Of a stretch of 60,953 bases of DNA, positions 35,691 through 44,215 are shown in pieces. How positions within the stretch are numbered: position 1 is the first letter of the stretch; each line of letters starts with the position of its first letter. The notes beneath the pieces are model-generated. The model worked only from the letters and a program-made list of their open reading frames with translations, was not told the origin of the DNA and did not search any database. This stretch comes from Gammaproteobacteria bacterium UBA7449 (lineage in GTDB: Bacteria; Pseudomonadota; Gammaproteobacteria; Pseudomonadales; Pseudohongiellaceae), in the NCBI GenBank assembly GCA_002477465.1, contig DLPV01000027.1, forward strand, positions 49,613-110,565, given 5' to 3'. Both the position numbers and the translations under genes were made by a program.

Positions 35691-36548
35691 TTAAGACAGC
35701 TTTATGCGACTACGTAATGCCCGCATATGCATCCAGGCCTCCCGCTTTAATTCGGGATGAGCCAGCATCGCCTGCAAACTGTGAGAAAGCGTGACCCTGT
35801 ACGCTGACTCCTCGGGTTTCAGATCGCCCAAAGTCTGCTTGCCCTCGGCCGCTGTCATCATGGGGGACAGCTGTGCGGTAAGCAGCAGCAGATTATGAAA
35901 GCCAAATTGCTCATGCCGTTGGCTTATGAAGCCCTGCAGTGCAAGTTTGGCCGCATGCTTTGGGTCATTGCCTGCATCCAGGCCCTCCGCGATCGGCCAT
36001 TGAAACCCATCTGCCTGGAGACTGCTCGTTGTCTGCTGATCGACGCCCAGTGCCAGCAGGATATTTTTCAACAGTCCAACTGCGTCCTTGTTGTCCTTTC
36101 CTCGCAGTTGATGCGGCGCTTCGTTAACTACAGCTAATTGCTCGTTGATTCGATAAAACTGCAGGTTGAAACGTAAGGATTCGGTATTGGCCTGGGTATC
36201 AGTTGGGCTGGTTCCCGCAGCGGCGTCTGGTGCAGGTCTGATTTCCTGCCGATTGCTGACTGCTAATTCTGCCGCTCTGCTCGCGCTCGGGCTGGATGGG
36301 GTTGTCGCACCTGCAATACCGGATTTAGTGACGTGCGCCCCATCCTGCGCGCTTGTGACGCCACGACGTTTTACTTTATCTTGATCGCCTATCGCCATGC
36401 GCGGCGACCTGGCTGTTTTTGCAGTCTCAAAATCAGCCAGCTCCGCCATATCAATCACCGAGGCTTTTGCGCCCGGCAAGATAAAGCGCGAGTAGTACTG
36501 CTGGTACCCAATCTGGCGCAAATAAGCGATTCGCTGTGTTTCCTTCAT
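35691..36548 (-). CDS. Long pseudomonad-type DNA polymerase III psi subunit (HolD-like)
   Basis: From the ATG at 36548 this encodes 285 residues; AGGGA lies seven bases upstream, which favours it over an ATG at 36638. The N-terminus RIAYLRQIGYQQYYSRFILPGAKAS fits the HolD chi-binding start. Most of the protein is a variable, Ala/Thr-rich linker, and the C-terminus is a conserved helical region ending near the stop. In Pseudomonas the psi subunit is likewise long, divergent and encoded next to rimI. The assignment rests on the N-terminal pattern and this context. If right, the protein bridges clamp-loader and SSB-binding chi in the replisome. Confidence 0.65.
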   Translation of the reverse strand: MKETQRIAYLRQIGYQQYYSRFILPGAKASVIDMAELADFETAKTARSPRMAIGDQDKVKRRGVTSAQDGAHVTKSGIAGATTPSSPSASRAAELAVSNRQEIRPAPDAAAGTSPTDTQANTESLRFNLQFYRINEQLAVVNEAPHQLRGKDNKDAVGLLKNILLALGVDQQTTSSLQADGFQWPIAEGLDAGNDPKHAAKLALQGFISQRHEQFGFHNLLLLTAQLSPMMTAAEGKQTLGDLKPEESAYRVTLSHSLQAMLAHPELKREAWMHMRALRSRIKLS

Positions 36549-36678
36549 CGGATTGTCCCTGGCTTCACCTGCAGGAATATACTGCTTTGCAGGAGCAGCA
36601 ACAACCGCCGTGATGCCGGGTTTGAAGTCACGTTGCATTCATGATTGAATCCCGCTTCGCCAAGATTAAGAGGCCCTC

Positions 36679-37662
36679 ATGAAAGCGGTATTGTGCAAGT
36701 CTTATGGACCCCCCGAGAACCTGGTACTGGAAGAAGTCCCAGACCTGACGCCAGGCGAGAACGAGGCGGTAGTTGAAGTTTATGCTGCATCATTGAATTT
36801 CCCTGATGGTCTGCAGATTCAGGGTAAATACCAGTTTCAGCCCCCTATGCCTTTTACGCCCGGCTCCGAAGTTGGTGGCGTCATCAAGGCGGTCGGACCG
36901 GGATTTGACCACTATAAAGTCGGCGACCGGGTCATGGCCATTCCCGGGATTGGCGGACTAGCCGAGCAGGTAATCGTGAAACCGGAAAGCGTCCGCCGCA
37001 TTCCGGATAACATGGATTTCAAGACCGCTGCTGGATTCGCCATGGTCTACACTACCTCCTACCATGCGCTAAAGCAGCGCGCCAATTTGCAGCCCGGGGA
37101 AACCCTGCTGGTGCTGGGCGCAAGCGGTGGCGTTGGACTATCGGCTGTGGAACTCGGTAAGGTCATGGGAGCGCGAGTCATAGCAGCCGCGAGTACCGAT
37201 GAGAAACTGGATTTTGTTAAGCAATATCATCCAGATGCGACCATCAACTATGGCGACGGTGAACTCAAAGAAAAAGTCAAAGCGCTCACCAACGATCGCG
37301 GCGCTGATGTCATCTACGATCCGGTAGGGGGCGATCTGTTCGATCAAAGCTGTCGCTGTATCAACTGGAACGGGCGACTCTTGGTTATCGGATTTACCAG
37401 CGGTCGCATACCCGAGTACAAGGCAAACCTGGCCCTGCTCAAAGGCTCATCAATGGTCGGCGTATTTCTTGGCAGGTTTCGCAAGGAAGAACCCGAAGCC
37501 TACGAACAAAATCTCAATGAACTGCTGGAGATGTATGCTGCAGGCAAGCTAAACCCCATTGTCACCCAGAGCTTTCCCAAGGAAGAGTATGTTAAAGCCT
37601 TCAACATATTTACCCAACGCCAAGCCAAGGGCAAAGTCACCCTGGAATTCAAGTCTGAGTAG
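36679..37662 (+). CDS. NADPH:quinone oxidoreductase family protein
   Basis: This 327-residue zinc-free medium-chain reductase of the quinone oxidoreductase (QOR) type has an N-terminal GroES-like domain with TPGSEVGGVIKAVGPG (near 60-75) and a Rossmann domain with LVLGASGGVGLSAVELGK (about 142-160). It lacks the zinc-binding Cys/His set of alcohol dehydrogenases. It probably reduces a quinone or an enoyl substrate with NADPH. It lies three bases before an acyl-CoA synthetase gene on the same strand, implying a shared transcript and possibly a shared fatty- or aromatic-acid pathway. Confidence 0.9.
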   Translation: MKAVLCKSYGPPENLVLEEVPDLTPGENEAVVEVYAASLNFPDGLQIQGKYQFQPPMPFTPGSEVGGVIKAVGPGFDHYKVGDRVMAIPGIGGLAEQVIVKPESVRRIPDNMDFKTAAGFAMVYTTSYHALKQRANLQPGETLLVLGASGGVGLSAVELGKVMGARVIAAASTDEKLDFVKQYHPDATINYGDGELKEKVKALTNDRGADVIYDPVGGDLFDQSCRCINWNGRLLVIGFTSGRIPEYKANLALLKGSSMVGVFLGRFRKEEPEAYEQNLNELLEMYAAGKLNPIVTQSFPKEEYVKAFNIFTQRQAKGKVTLEFKSE

Positions 37663-37665
37663 TAG

Positions 37666-39405
37666 ATGTTAAGCGACGAAGAAATCCGCCAGGACCTGGG
37701 CAAGCTTAAAGACATAGTTGCCAGTCACAAGGCGCCAGATGCTCCACTTGCCGTGGGCACGGCGAATATCGACGGGCAAGAGTATTCCGTCTTCACAAAG
37801 ATTCCCGACAATCTGGCTGGCCTGTATCGAATAGGGCTGGAAACAGGAAAGCTGGACTTTCTTGTCTACCAGGAAGAGCGTTTCAGCTTTGAGGAATCCT
37901 ATACCATGGCCTGTCAGCTGGGCCGGGTATTACAGGAGCGCTACGGCATTGGAGTCGGTGACCGGGTAGCCGTATGTGGACGTAATTCACCCGATTGGTG
38001 TCTTGCCTATATGGCCAGCACGCTGATTGGCGCTATCGTGGTGCCAATGAATTCCTGGTGGACAGGCCCCGAACTGGAATATGGCTTGAAAGACTCCGGC
38101 AGCAAGCTGATTTTTGCCGATGCACCCCGCTTCCACGCTGTTCAGCCCTATCTTGAGACGCTCGATCTGGATGTAGTTCTAATCAAACCCTCAGATCAGG
38201 AACGACCGACCGGTTTCTCTGAGCTCTATGGCTTGCTGGAAAATGTTGCCCCCCTGTCAGAGGATGAAATTGCTGCACTGGGCATAAGCCCAGAGCATGA
38301 TGCTTCAATCATGTATACCTCGGGCTCGACTGGGCACCCCAAGGGCGTTTTGTCCTCCCATCGCGCGATTCTAAGCGCGCTCTTCACCTGGCAATTCGTC
38401 AAAGAAATCAATGAAATCCTGCGGCCAGAGCTGTTAGAGGTCGACCCGCCTTATCAACCCGCACTACTGGCTAATGTGCCATTGTTTCATGTGACTGGTA
38501 GTCACGCGCAGTTTCTCGCCAGTTTCATCTATGGGCGAAAATTCGTCATGATGTACAAGTGGAATGCAGAGATTGCACTGGAACTCATAGAGAGGGAGCG
38601 CATCTCTATTTTTCACGGTGTTCCCACCATGACCTGGGAAATCATGCAGTCGCCGCACTTTGCTGAGACTGATCTCTCCAGCCTGCGCACAGTAGCTGCA
38701 GGCGGCGCGCCCAGGCCGCCAGAACACCTGGTGATGATGACAGAAAAGTTCCCAGAAAAAGCTATCCCGGGCCTTGGCTATGGGCTTACCGAAACCAACG
38801 CCCTCGGTGCCATCATCTCTGGCAAGTTCTATCACTCGCGACCCAATAGCACGGGGCGGCCTACTCCTCCCCTCACCGAGGTCAAGATAGTCGATGAGCA
38901 GGGCAACACGCTCGAAAATGAAGAGGTAGGTGAAATCTGTATCAGGGGTCCCTCAGTCATGAAAGGCTATTGGAACAAGGCAGAGGCGACCGCCGAAGTA
39001 ATGCAGGACGGCTGGTTTCATTCTGGCGATATCGGCATGCTGGATGCCCTGGGTTTCCTCATCATCATGGATCGCGCCAAAGACATCGTGATTCGCGGCG
39101 GTGAAAACATCGGCTGCGCCGAAGTCGAATATGCAATTACTGAGCATCCCGCGGTGAGTGAGGTCTCAGTCTATGGCATTCCGGATGATCGCCTTGGCGA
39201 GGTTCCCTGCGCCAGTGTGATGCTTAAAGCCAAACAGACCCTGACCGAAGCGGAACTGAAGGGGTTTCTGCAGGATAAAATTGCTGCATTCAAGATACCT
39301 GAGAGATTCTACTTCCAATACGACCAGCTACCGCGGATTGCCTCCGGCAAGATCGCCAAGAAAGAGCTGCGCCAACAAGTTATCGATAGCCTCGCCAAGG
39401 GCTGA
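37666..39405 (+). CDS. AMP-forming acyl-CoA synthetase
   Basis: This 579-residue adenylate-forming ligase carries the P-loop-like motif YTSGSTGHPKGV near residues 210-221, the ATP motif GYGLTETNA near 370, and the DxxHSGDIG hinge region followed by DRAKDIVIRGGENI near 465-478. The catalytic C-terminal Lys lies in PRIASGKIAKKEL near 563. It converts a fatty or other carboxylic acid to its CoA ester with ATP. Substrate preference is not readable. It starts three bases after the quinone-reductase stop and its ribosome site is poor, suggesting translational coupling. Confidence 0.92.
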   Translation: MLSDEEIRQDLGKLKDIVASHKAPDAPLAVGTANIDGQEYSVFTKIPDNLAGLYRIGLETGKLDFLVYQEERFSFEESYTMACQLGRVLQERYGIGVGDRVAVCGRNSPDWCLAYMASTLIGAIVVPMNSWWTGPELEYGLKDSGSKLIFADAPRFHAVQPYLETLDLDVVLIKPSDQERPTGFSELYGLLENVAPLSEDEIAALGISPEHDASIMYTSGSTGHPKGVLSSHRAILSALFTWQFVKEINEILRPELLEVDPPYQPALLANVPLFHVTGSHAQFLASFIYGRKFVMMYKWNAEIALELIERERISIFHGVPTMTWEIMQSPHFAETDLSSLRTVAAGGAPRPPEHLVMMTEKFPEKAIPGLGYGLTETNALGAIISGKFYHSRPNSTGRPTPPLTEVKIVDEQGNTLENEEVGEICIRGPSVMKGYWNKAEATAEVMQDGWFHSGDIGMLDALGFLIIMDRAKDIVIRGGENIGCAEVEYAITEHPAVSEVSVYGIPDDRLGEVPCASVMLKAKQTLTEAELKGFLQDKIAAFKIPERFYFQYDQLPRIASGKIAKKELRQQVIDSLAKG

Positions 39406-39550
39406 GTATTCGGCGGCAGTCGCCGCCTACAAACCAAGTAATTTCCCTGCATTTTTACTGAAAGTTTCGCCTGCCAATAACGATAAACCAATTAGGTGCT
39501 GAGAAAACCAGCGTCCTCTTGATTGCCACCTGCTAACCGCGAGGTACGTG

Positions 39551-39784
39551 ATGAAAGAGCAGAATTGGAAAGAAAACGATGAGCTTGCCAAAGAATTCAT
39601 AGAAGCCAATGGCAGCCTAATCGAAGAGGCTGAAGTCACACTGGAAGCGAAGGCGGCCACGCCTCAAAGCAAATCACAGCTCACTGAATTGCGTCGCCGG
39701 ATCGAAGAACGCCTCGACAGCAAGCGCATTGCGCTGGAATTCGAGTATGACGATTTCGATGACCTTGACGACAATTTTCAGTAG
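39551..39784 (+). CDS. Small acidic PA3496-type protein
   Basis: This 77-residue protein starts at the ATG at 39551, with GAGG six bases upstream; a GTG at 39548 is less likely. It is charged, with a helical core containing LTELRRRIEERLDSKRIALEFEYDDFDDLDD and a C-terminal Asp-rich tail. The RRRIEERLE-type core matches small gammaproteobacterial proteins related to Pseudomonas PA3496, proposed to affect envelope integrity. The match is by motif memory and should be verified. No signal peptide or membrane segment is seen. Confidence 0.6.
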   Translation: MKEQNWKENDELAKEFIEANGSLIEEAEVTLEAKAATPQSKSQLTELRRRIEERLDSKRIALEFEYDDFDDLDDNFQ

Positions 39785-39945
39785 CCTTCTCCTGTCGTAA
39801 GCGGCCGCCCACAGCTAACCGCAATACACCTCAGAACAGCGAATCCACTGCCCTGCAGATTGCTGCAGCTAGCTCCGAAATAGCGCTTTGCGCCGCTGAC
39901 TTTACTTAGTATGATGTCAGGCGTTTTCACGGGCTTGGATTAGAA

Positions 39946-40704
39946 ATGACATATTGCGTAGCAGTGGCGGTAGATGCAGGAATGGTATTCTGCTCTGACT
40001 CACTCACCAATGCCGGCATAGACCAGGTATCAACCTACAGCAAGATGTTTCGCTTCGGCATTGATGGCGAGAAACAATTTGTCATCCTCACCGCCGGCAA
40101 TCTTGCTACTTCGCAGGCTACAATTGCCAAAATTAAAAGCGACATCAAACAGGAAGCCAGCGAAAATCTGCTGGCCATGGAAAGCCTGGAAGGTGCCGCA
40201 GATTACATAGGAGATATCAGCCGGGAGCAACAGGAAAAACGCTCGGTTGAGGGCAAAAAATTCGAAGCAAGCTTTATTGTTGGCGGCCAGATCAAAGATA
40301 GTCGACATGAAATCATTCTGGTCTATCCAGAAGGCAATCACATCACTACATCGAAAGACACCAACTACCTGCAAATTGGCGAGAGTAAATATGGGAAACC
40401 GATACTCGATCGCGTGCTGGCACCAGAGTTGAACCTCGAGACCTGCGCCATGGCCGCACTGGTTTCCATGGATTCCACCATGCGCAGTAATCTTAGCGTT
40501 GGTGCACCTATAGAGCTGCTAATTTACAAGACTGGAGACCTGAAGTTGGAGAATCCTAATCGTTTTGCGGAAGACAGTGACTTCCTGCGCGATTTGAAAC
40601 GGAACTGGGATGCCCGACTAAAGGAAGCTTTTCGGCAGATGCCGCCGCTCGCCTGGGCCACTAACTGGGATAAATCAGGCCGTGAACAAAGCGGAGCTTC
40701 TTAA
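39946..40704 (+). CDS. Anbu proteasome-like peptidase
   Basis: This 252-residue Ntn-hydrolase resembles proteasome beta subunits and belongs to the bacterial Anbu family. The N-terminus MTYCVAVAVDAGMVFCSDSLTNAG places Thr2 directly after the initiator Met, so Met removal would expose the catalytic threonine. The SDSLTNAG segment is diagnostic. Anbu forms helical or ring-like assemblies. Family members are encoded with an ATP-grasp, an alpha-E and often a transglutaminase protein. Here the first two face it on the minus strand with a zinc metallopeptidase. Its 3' end overlaps that metallopeptidase gene by 44 bases. Confidence 0.92.
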   Translation: MTYCVAVAVDAGMVFCSDSLTNAGIDQVSTYSKMFRFGIDGEKQFVILTAGNLATSQATIAKIKSDIKQEASENLLAMESLEGAADYIGDISREQQEKRSVEGKKFEASFIVGGQIKDSRHEIILVYPEGNHITTSKDTNYLQIGESKYGKPILDRVLAPELNLETCAMAALVSMDSTMRSNLSVGAPIELLIYKTGDLKLENPNRFAEDSDFLRDLKRNWDARLKEAFRQMPPLAWATNWDKSGREQSGAS

Positions 40705-41656
40705 GGGTCAGGTCTGACAGTACAAAGGGGTAAGCATCCTCCAACCCCATACTTCGATTCAAGCTATTCAGCATCATCGACAAATCAGACCATTTACCCA
40801 GCAACTGGTCGATATCATCAAATAGTTTGCTTCCCTGCTGCATGTCGTACTCTGCGGCAGTCTCCAGAGTGTCCACCATGTGCAGATAGTGCGACCACAC
40901 CTCAGCCCAGTCTTCGAATGGATGTGCCTGGGCATAGTGACTGATCAAGTTCGGATCTCTAACCTTAGATCTCTTGTTGGCGTAATATTCCTGCAGCGAG
41001 CTCGCGTAATCCTGACGCTCATCGCCAAACAAAGTACGAAACTCGTCGAGCAAAGCAGGAGAATTCACCAGGCGGTTAAAGTAGTAATGGCCGCTTTCGT
41101 GCCGAAAGTGACCGAGCAAGGTGCGATACAGCTCCCCAGTATACTGCCTCGTAATCTCCCGGCTTACCCGATCGGCTTCAATAATATTGATTGTGATCAG
41201 ACCATTGGCGTGGCCAGTATTCACATGCTCCTCAAACACGTGCGGGTTTGTGCGCTTGTCTTCAATAAACTCGAAGGCCAGTCCATCCGGCTCAATATCC
41301 TTACTTTTGACCGGCAGTCGCAGCGTCAGCAAGGAGTAAATTAAACGGCGCTTGGCTTGCTCCAAATTTTTCCACCAGCGCCGGCGATCAGGCACAAGCA
41401 AATTTGGAATTGTGTGATTCAACTGACATGACAGACAGTAGTTGCGGCCTGGATCAGTAACGAACCAGTTGCAGACATCGAAGTCCGCGGAATTTCGACA
41501 CAGCGTTCGAGCTGAAGTAGGGGAAGACTTCGTATCCGGATTGAGCGGATACATTCTCAGGTCAGTAGGATCGAAACCCACTTTCTTGTCGCAGTTAAGA
41601 CAGCGGGTATTTTCGAAAAAAAGTGTTTGGCCGCAACTACAGGAAAAATTTTTCAT
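40661..41656 (-). CDS. Zinc-ribbon putative metallopeptidase (DUF2248/COG4307 type)
   Basis: This encodes 331 residues from the ATG at 41656, which overlaps the preceding stop in ATGA. Eight cysteines in two ribbon-like groups (C6, C8, C19, C22 and C53, C62, C74, C77) are followed by a gluzincin-type zinc site HESGH at 186-190. Acidic residues in FEDWAEVWSHYLH near 253-265 may supply the third ligand. The family is often encoded with Anbu and the ATP-grasp/alpha-E pair. Peptidase activity is predicted from the HExxH only. It is the last gene of the minus-strand triad. Confidence 0.85.
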   Translation of the reverse strand: MKNFSCSCGQTLFFENTRCLNCDKKVGFDPTDLRMYPLNPDTKSSPTSARTLCRNSADFDVCNWFVTDPGRNYCLSCQLNHTIPNLLVPDRRRWWKNLEQAKRRLIYSLLTLRLPVKSKDIEPDGLAFEFIEDKRTNPHVFEEHVNTGHANGLITINIIEADRVSREITRQYTGELYRTLLGHFRHESGHYYFNRLVNSPALLDEFRTLFGDERQDYASSLQEYYANKRSKVRDPNLISHYAQAHPFEDWAEVWSHYLHMVDTLETAAEYDMQQGSKLFDDIDQLLGKWSDLSMMLNSLNRSMGLEDAYPFVLSDLTLKKLRFVHGLIYPS

Positions 41657-42606
41657 GAATTGCCGGGCAGGAACCACGTGTCCGCAATTTTAAAGTGCAC
41701 CTGAGCAATCTCTTTCTGCACGCTATCCAGGTGACGAACTAAACCGCGACGGAGCAGGCGATTGACGTCAGCATCACGCACGAGTTTTCGCGTCTTGTTC
41801 ACCTGCCAGTTAACCTTGTTGCTATTAGGCAAATTGCGCAGCACCTTGGTCATGGTGGTGAGGTTGTGTGCAGCTGAGCGCGGTAACTGTTCGTTCTGGA
41901 GAAGAAATCGCACAACATCTTCACCATTGATGCGCTCTCTCACATGTTGACGGTACATTTGATAGGCACTGGAAGAACGCAACACATTCATCCACAAAAT
42001 GTTTTCGTAGGGCTCCCTCGCCTCTGGCTCCGCATCCTCAACCTCAAGTTCCGGCATCAGTTTCTGTGAATCCACATCTACAATTCGAGTCGTCATGTCC
42101 GCACGCTCAAGGCTTCGGCCCAGACGCACAAAACTATACGCTTCGTCGCGGCTCATAGTGCCTGCCATTAAGCCACCTATCTGTTGCGATCTCGAAACGA
42201 TTTGATCCAGAATTTCGTTGCGCTCAGCCCGACTTATGCCTGCCTCGGCGTTATCACGTGCGAAGTAGTAGAGACCGTTGATTAATTCGAAGGCTTCAGT
42301 TGGCATGATCTCACGTGTAGTACGGGCATTCTCTCGAGCAAAAGCCAACATATCGACGAGTGAGATCCCATTTCGCTCCGCCAGAAGAAATCGTACGACG
42401 TTGCGCTCATTCTCTTGTTTGTATTTTTCAACGAATTGTTCTTCGTGACCCGTTATTTGTACCAGTGTTTGCCAACCCAGTTTTGTCCCCTTGGGCAAGT
42501 CCAGCTGTAAGGCAGAAAACACATGCAATAGCCTAGCAACATTCTCAGCACGCTCAAGATAACGTGCCTGCCAGTAAACCCTCTCTGCGACTCTCGAAAG
42601 CAGCAT
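41653..42606 (-). CDS. Alpha-E domain protein (DUF403)
   Basis: This 317-residue helical protein is of the alpha-E family. The opening MLLSRVAERVYWQARYLERAENVARLL and the segment FVRLGRSLERADMTTRIVDV are characteristic and rich in conserved Glu/Arg pairs. Alpha-E proteins are encoded beside circularly permuted ATP-grasp enzymes and are proposed to take part in amide-ligase peptide synthesis. It overlaps the metallopeptidase start by four bases and follows the ATP-grasp gene by 44. No signal peptide is present. Confidence 0.92.
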   Translation of the reverse strand: MLLSRVAERVYWQARYLERAENVARLLHVFSALQLDLPKGTKLGWQTLVQITGHEEQFVEKYKQENERNVVRFLLAERNGISLVDMLAFARENARTTREIMPTEAFELINGLYYFARDNAEAGISRAERNEILDQIVSRSQQIGGLMAGTMSRDEAYSFVRLGRSLERADMTTRIVDVDSQKLMPELEVEDAEPEAREPYENILWMNVLRSSSAYQMYRQHVRERINGEDVVRFLLQNEQLPRSAAHNLTTMTKVLRNLPNSNKVNWQVNKTRKLVRDADVNRLLRRGLVRHLDSVQKEIAQVHFKIADTWFLPGNS

Positions 42607-42650
42607 GCTATAAAATATCTCTTTCGATTAAGTTAGTTGGCACTGAAGCT

Positions 42651-44096
42651 TCAGGCATCATCAACCACCCAGGTATCTTTGCTGCCACCACCCTGAGACG
42701 AATTCACCACGTAGGAACCTTTTACCATAGCAACCCTGGTGAGGCCGCCCGGTGTCACATATGACTTGTCGCCCTGAAGCACAAACGGCCGAAGATCAAC
42801 ATGACGTGGCTCTACTACCCTATCACCGAGAATAGGAACTGTGGATAGTGAAATAAGCGGTTGCGCCATGTAGTTGCGCGGATCCGCCTTGATCCTGCGG
42901 CGGAATTCCGCCAATTCCTTCTTGCTCGCCTGGGGACCGATAAGCATGCCGTATCCACCTGACTCATTGGCAGGTTTGACCACCAGTTTGTCAAGATTCT
43001 CCAGCACATGCTGACGCTGTTTTCTATCTACGCAGAGATAGCTAGGCACATTGGACAGAATTGGATCTTCGTCAAGATAGTACTTTATAATCTCTGGCAC
43101 ATAGGTGTAGATAATCTTGTCATCGGCCACGCCGGCACCTGGCGCATTTGCCAGCGCCACGTTGCCCTTTTTCCAGGCATTAAAAAGGCCGCGAACCCCC
43201 AGAACTGAATCCTTGTTAAACACTGCGGGATCGATAAACATGTCATCGATACGGCGGTAGATCACATCGACCTGCGACAAACCATCTATGGTGCGCATAA
43301 AGACCTTGTCATCTTCAACAACCAGGTCACCGCCCTCCACGAGTTCAGCACCCATGCGCTGGGCGAGATAGGAATGCTCGAAATACGCCGAATTAAATAT
43401 TCCTGGCGTCAATACCACGACCTCAGGATGCTTGACCTGTCTTGGTGATAATGATGACAGCATATCCAGAAGTTCAGCCGGGTAATCGGCCACCGGCCTA
43501 ATGCTGTAGTCATCTGCAAACAGTTCTGGAAACGTGCGTTTGGTGACACGGCGATTCTCAACCATGTAGGAAACGCCGGAGGGCACCCGCAGATTGTCTT
43601 CAAGGACATAAAACTGACCATCATCTCCCTTGATTAAGTCTGTGCCACAGATATGTGCCCAGACGTTGTACTTGGGCTTCATGCCCAGACACTGTTTGCG
43701 GAAATTGCCTGAATCCATGATCAGGTCTTCGGGAACTATTTTGTCTTTGAGGATTTTTTGATCGTTATAGATGTCATGAATGAAGCAGTTAAGTGCCTCC
43801 AGCCTCTGCTGCAAACCTTTACTGGTTTGATTCCACTCCGAACCCGTTATGAGTCGCGGAATGATATCCATGGGCCATTCACGATCTATATTGCCGGCAT
43901 CACTATAGACCGTAAACGAAATACCCATAGTTTTAATTGCGAGCTCTGCTGCCGTCTTCTTCTGCTGCAGCTCCTCATGGGTGAGGGAACGCAGATAGCT
44001 TGCAAGACGCCTGGCCGGTTTACGTGCATAGCCCGGGCTGCTGATTATCTCATCAAAAAACTTGCCAGAGTTGTAGGTCTTCCAATTAACACGCAT
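42651..44096 (-). CDS. Circularly permuted type 2 ATP-grasp protein
   Basis: This 481-residue ATP-grasp ligase of the circularly permuted type 2 family (DUF404/DUF407) has recognisable segments: FIHDIYNDQKILKDKIVP near 105-122, VLEDNLRVPSGVSYMVENR near 165-183 and VVKPANESGGYGMLIG near 370-385, the last binding the nucleotide. By family it ligates a carboxylate to an amine with ATP and has been predicted to build an amino-acid tag or small peptide. It heads the three-gene minus-strand operon opposing anbu. Product and acceptor are not known. Confidence 0.93.
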   Translation of the reverse strand: MRVNWKTYNSGKFFDEIISSPGYARKPARRLASYLRSLTHEELQQKKTAAELAIKTMGISFTVYSDAGNIDREWPMDIIPRLITGSEWNQTSKGLQQRLEALNCFIHDIYNDQKILKDKIVPEDLIMDSGNFRKQCLGMKPKYNVWAHICGTDLIKGDDGQFYVLEDNLRVPSGVSYMVENRRVTKRTFPELFADDYSIRPVADYPAELLDMLSSLSPRQVKHPEVVVLTPGIFNSAYFEHSYLAQRMGAELVEGGDLVVEDDKVFMRTIDGLSQVDVIYRRIDDMFIDPAVFNKDSVLGVRGLFNAWKKGNVALANAPGAGVADDKIIYTYVPEIIKYYLDEDPILSNVPSYLCVDRKQRQHVLENLDKLVVKPANESGGYGMLIGPQASKKELAEFRRRIKADPRNYMAQPLISLSTVPILGDRVVEPRHVDLRPFVLQGDKSYVTPGGLTRVAMVKGSYVVNSSQGGGSKDTWVVDDA

Positions 44097-44215
44097 AGAA
44101 TAAAATTGAGGGCTTGGCGATGAAAGGGATCCTGTTACTTAAGCTAACTGATCGGGCTAGCCTCCGCAAGTTGTCGGGGCTAAGGGTGACCATTATTGAA
44201 ATGCTACACAATAAA

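Noticed and set aside
39412..39427. GGCGGC/GCCGCC hairpin after the acyl-CoA synthetase gene
   Set aside because: Six-base stem with no following T tract.
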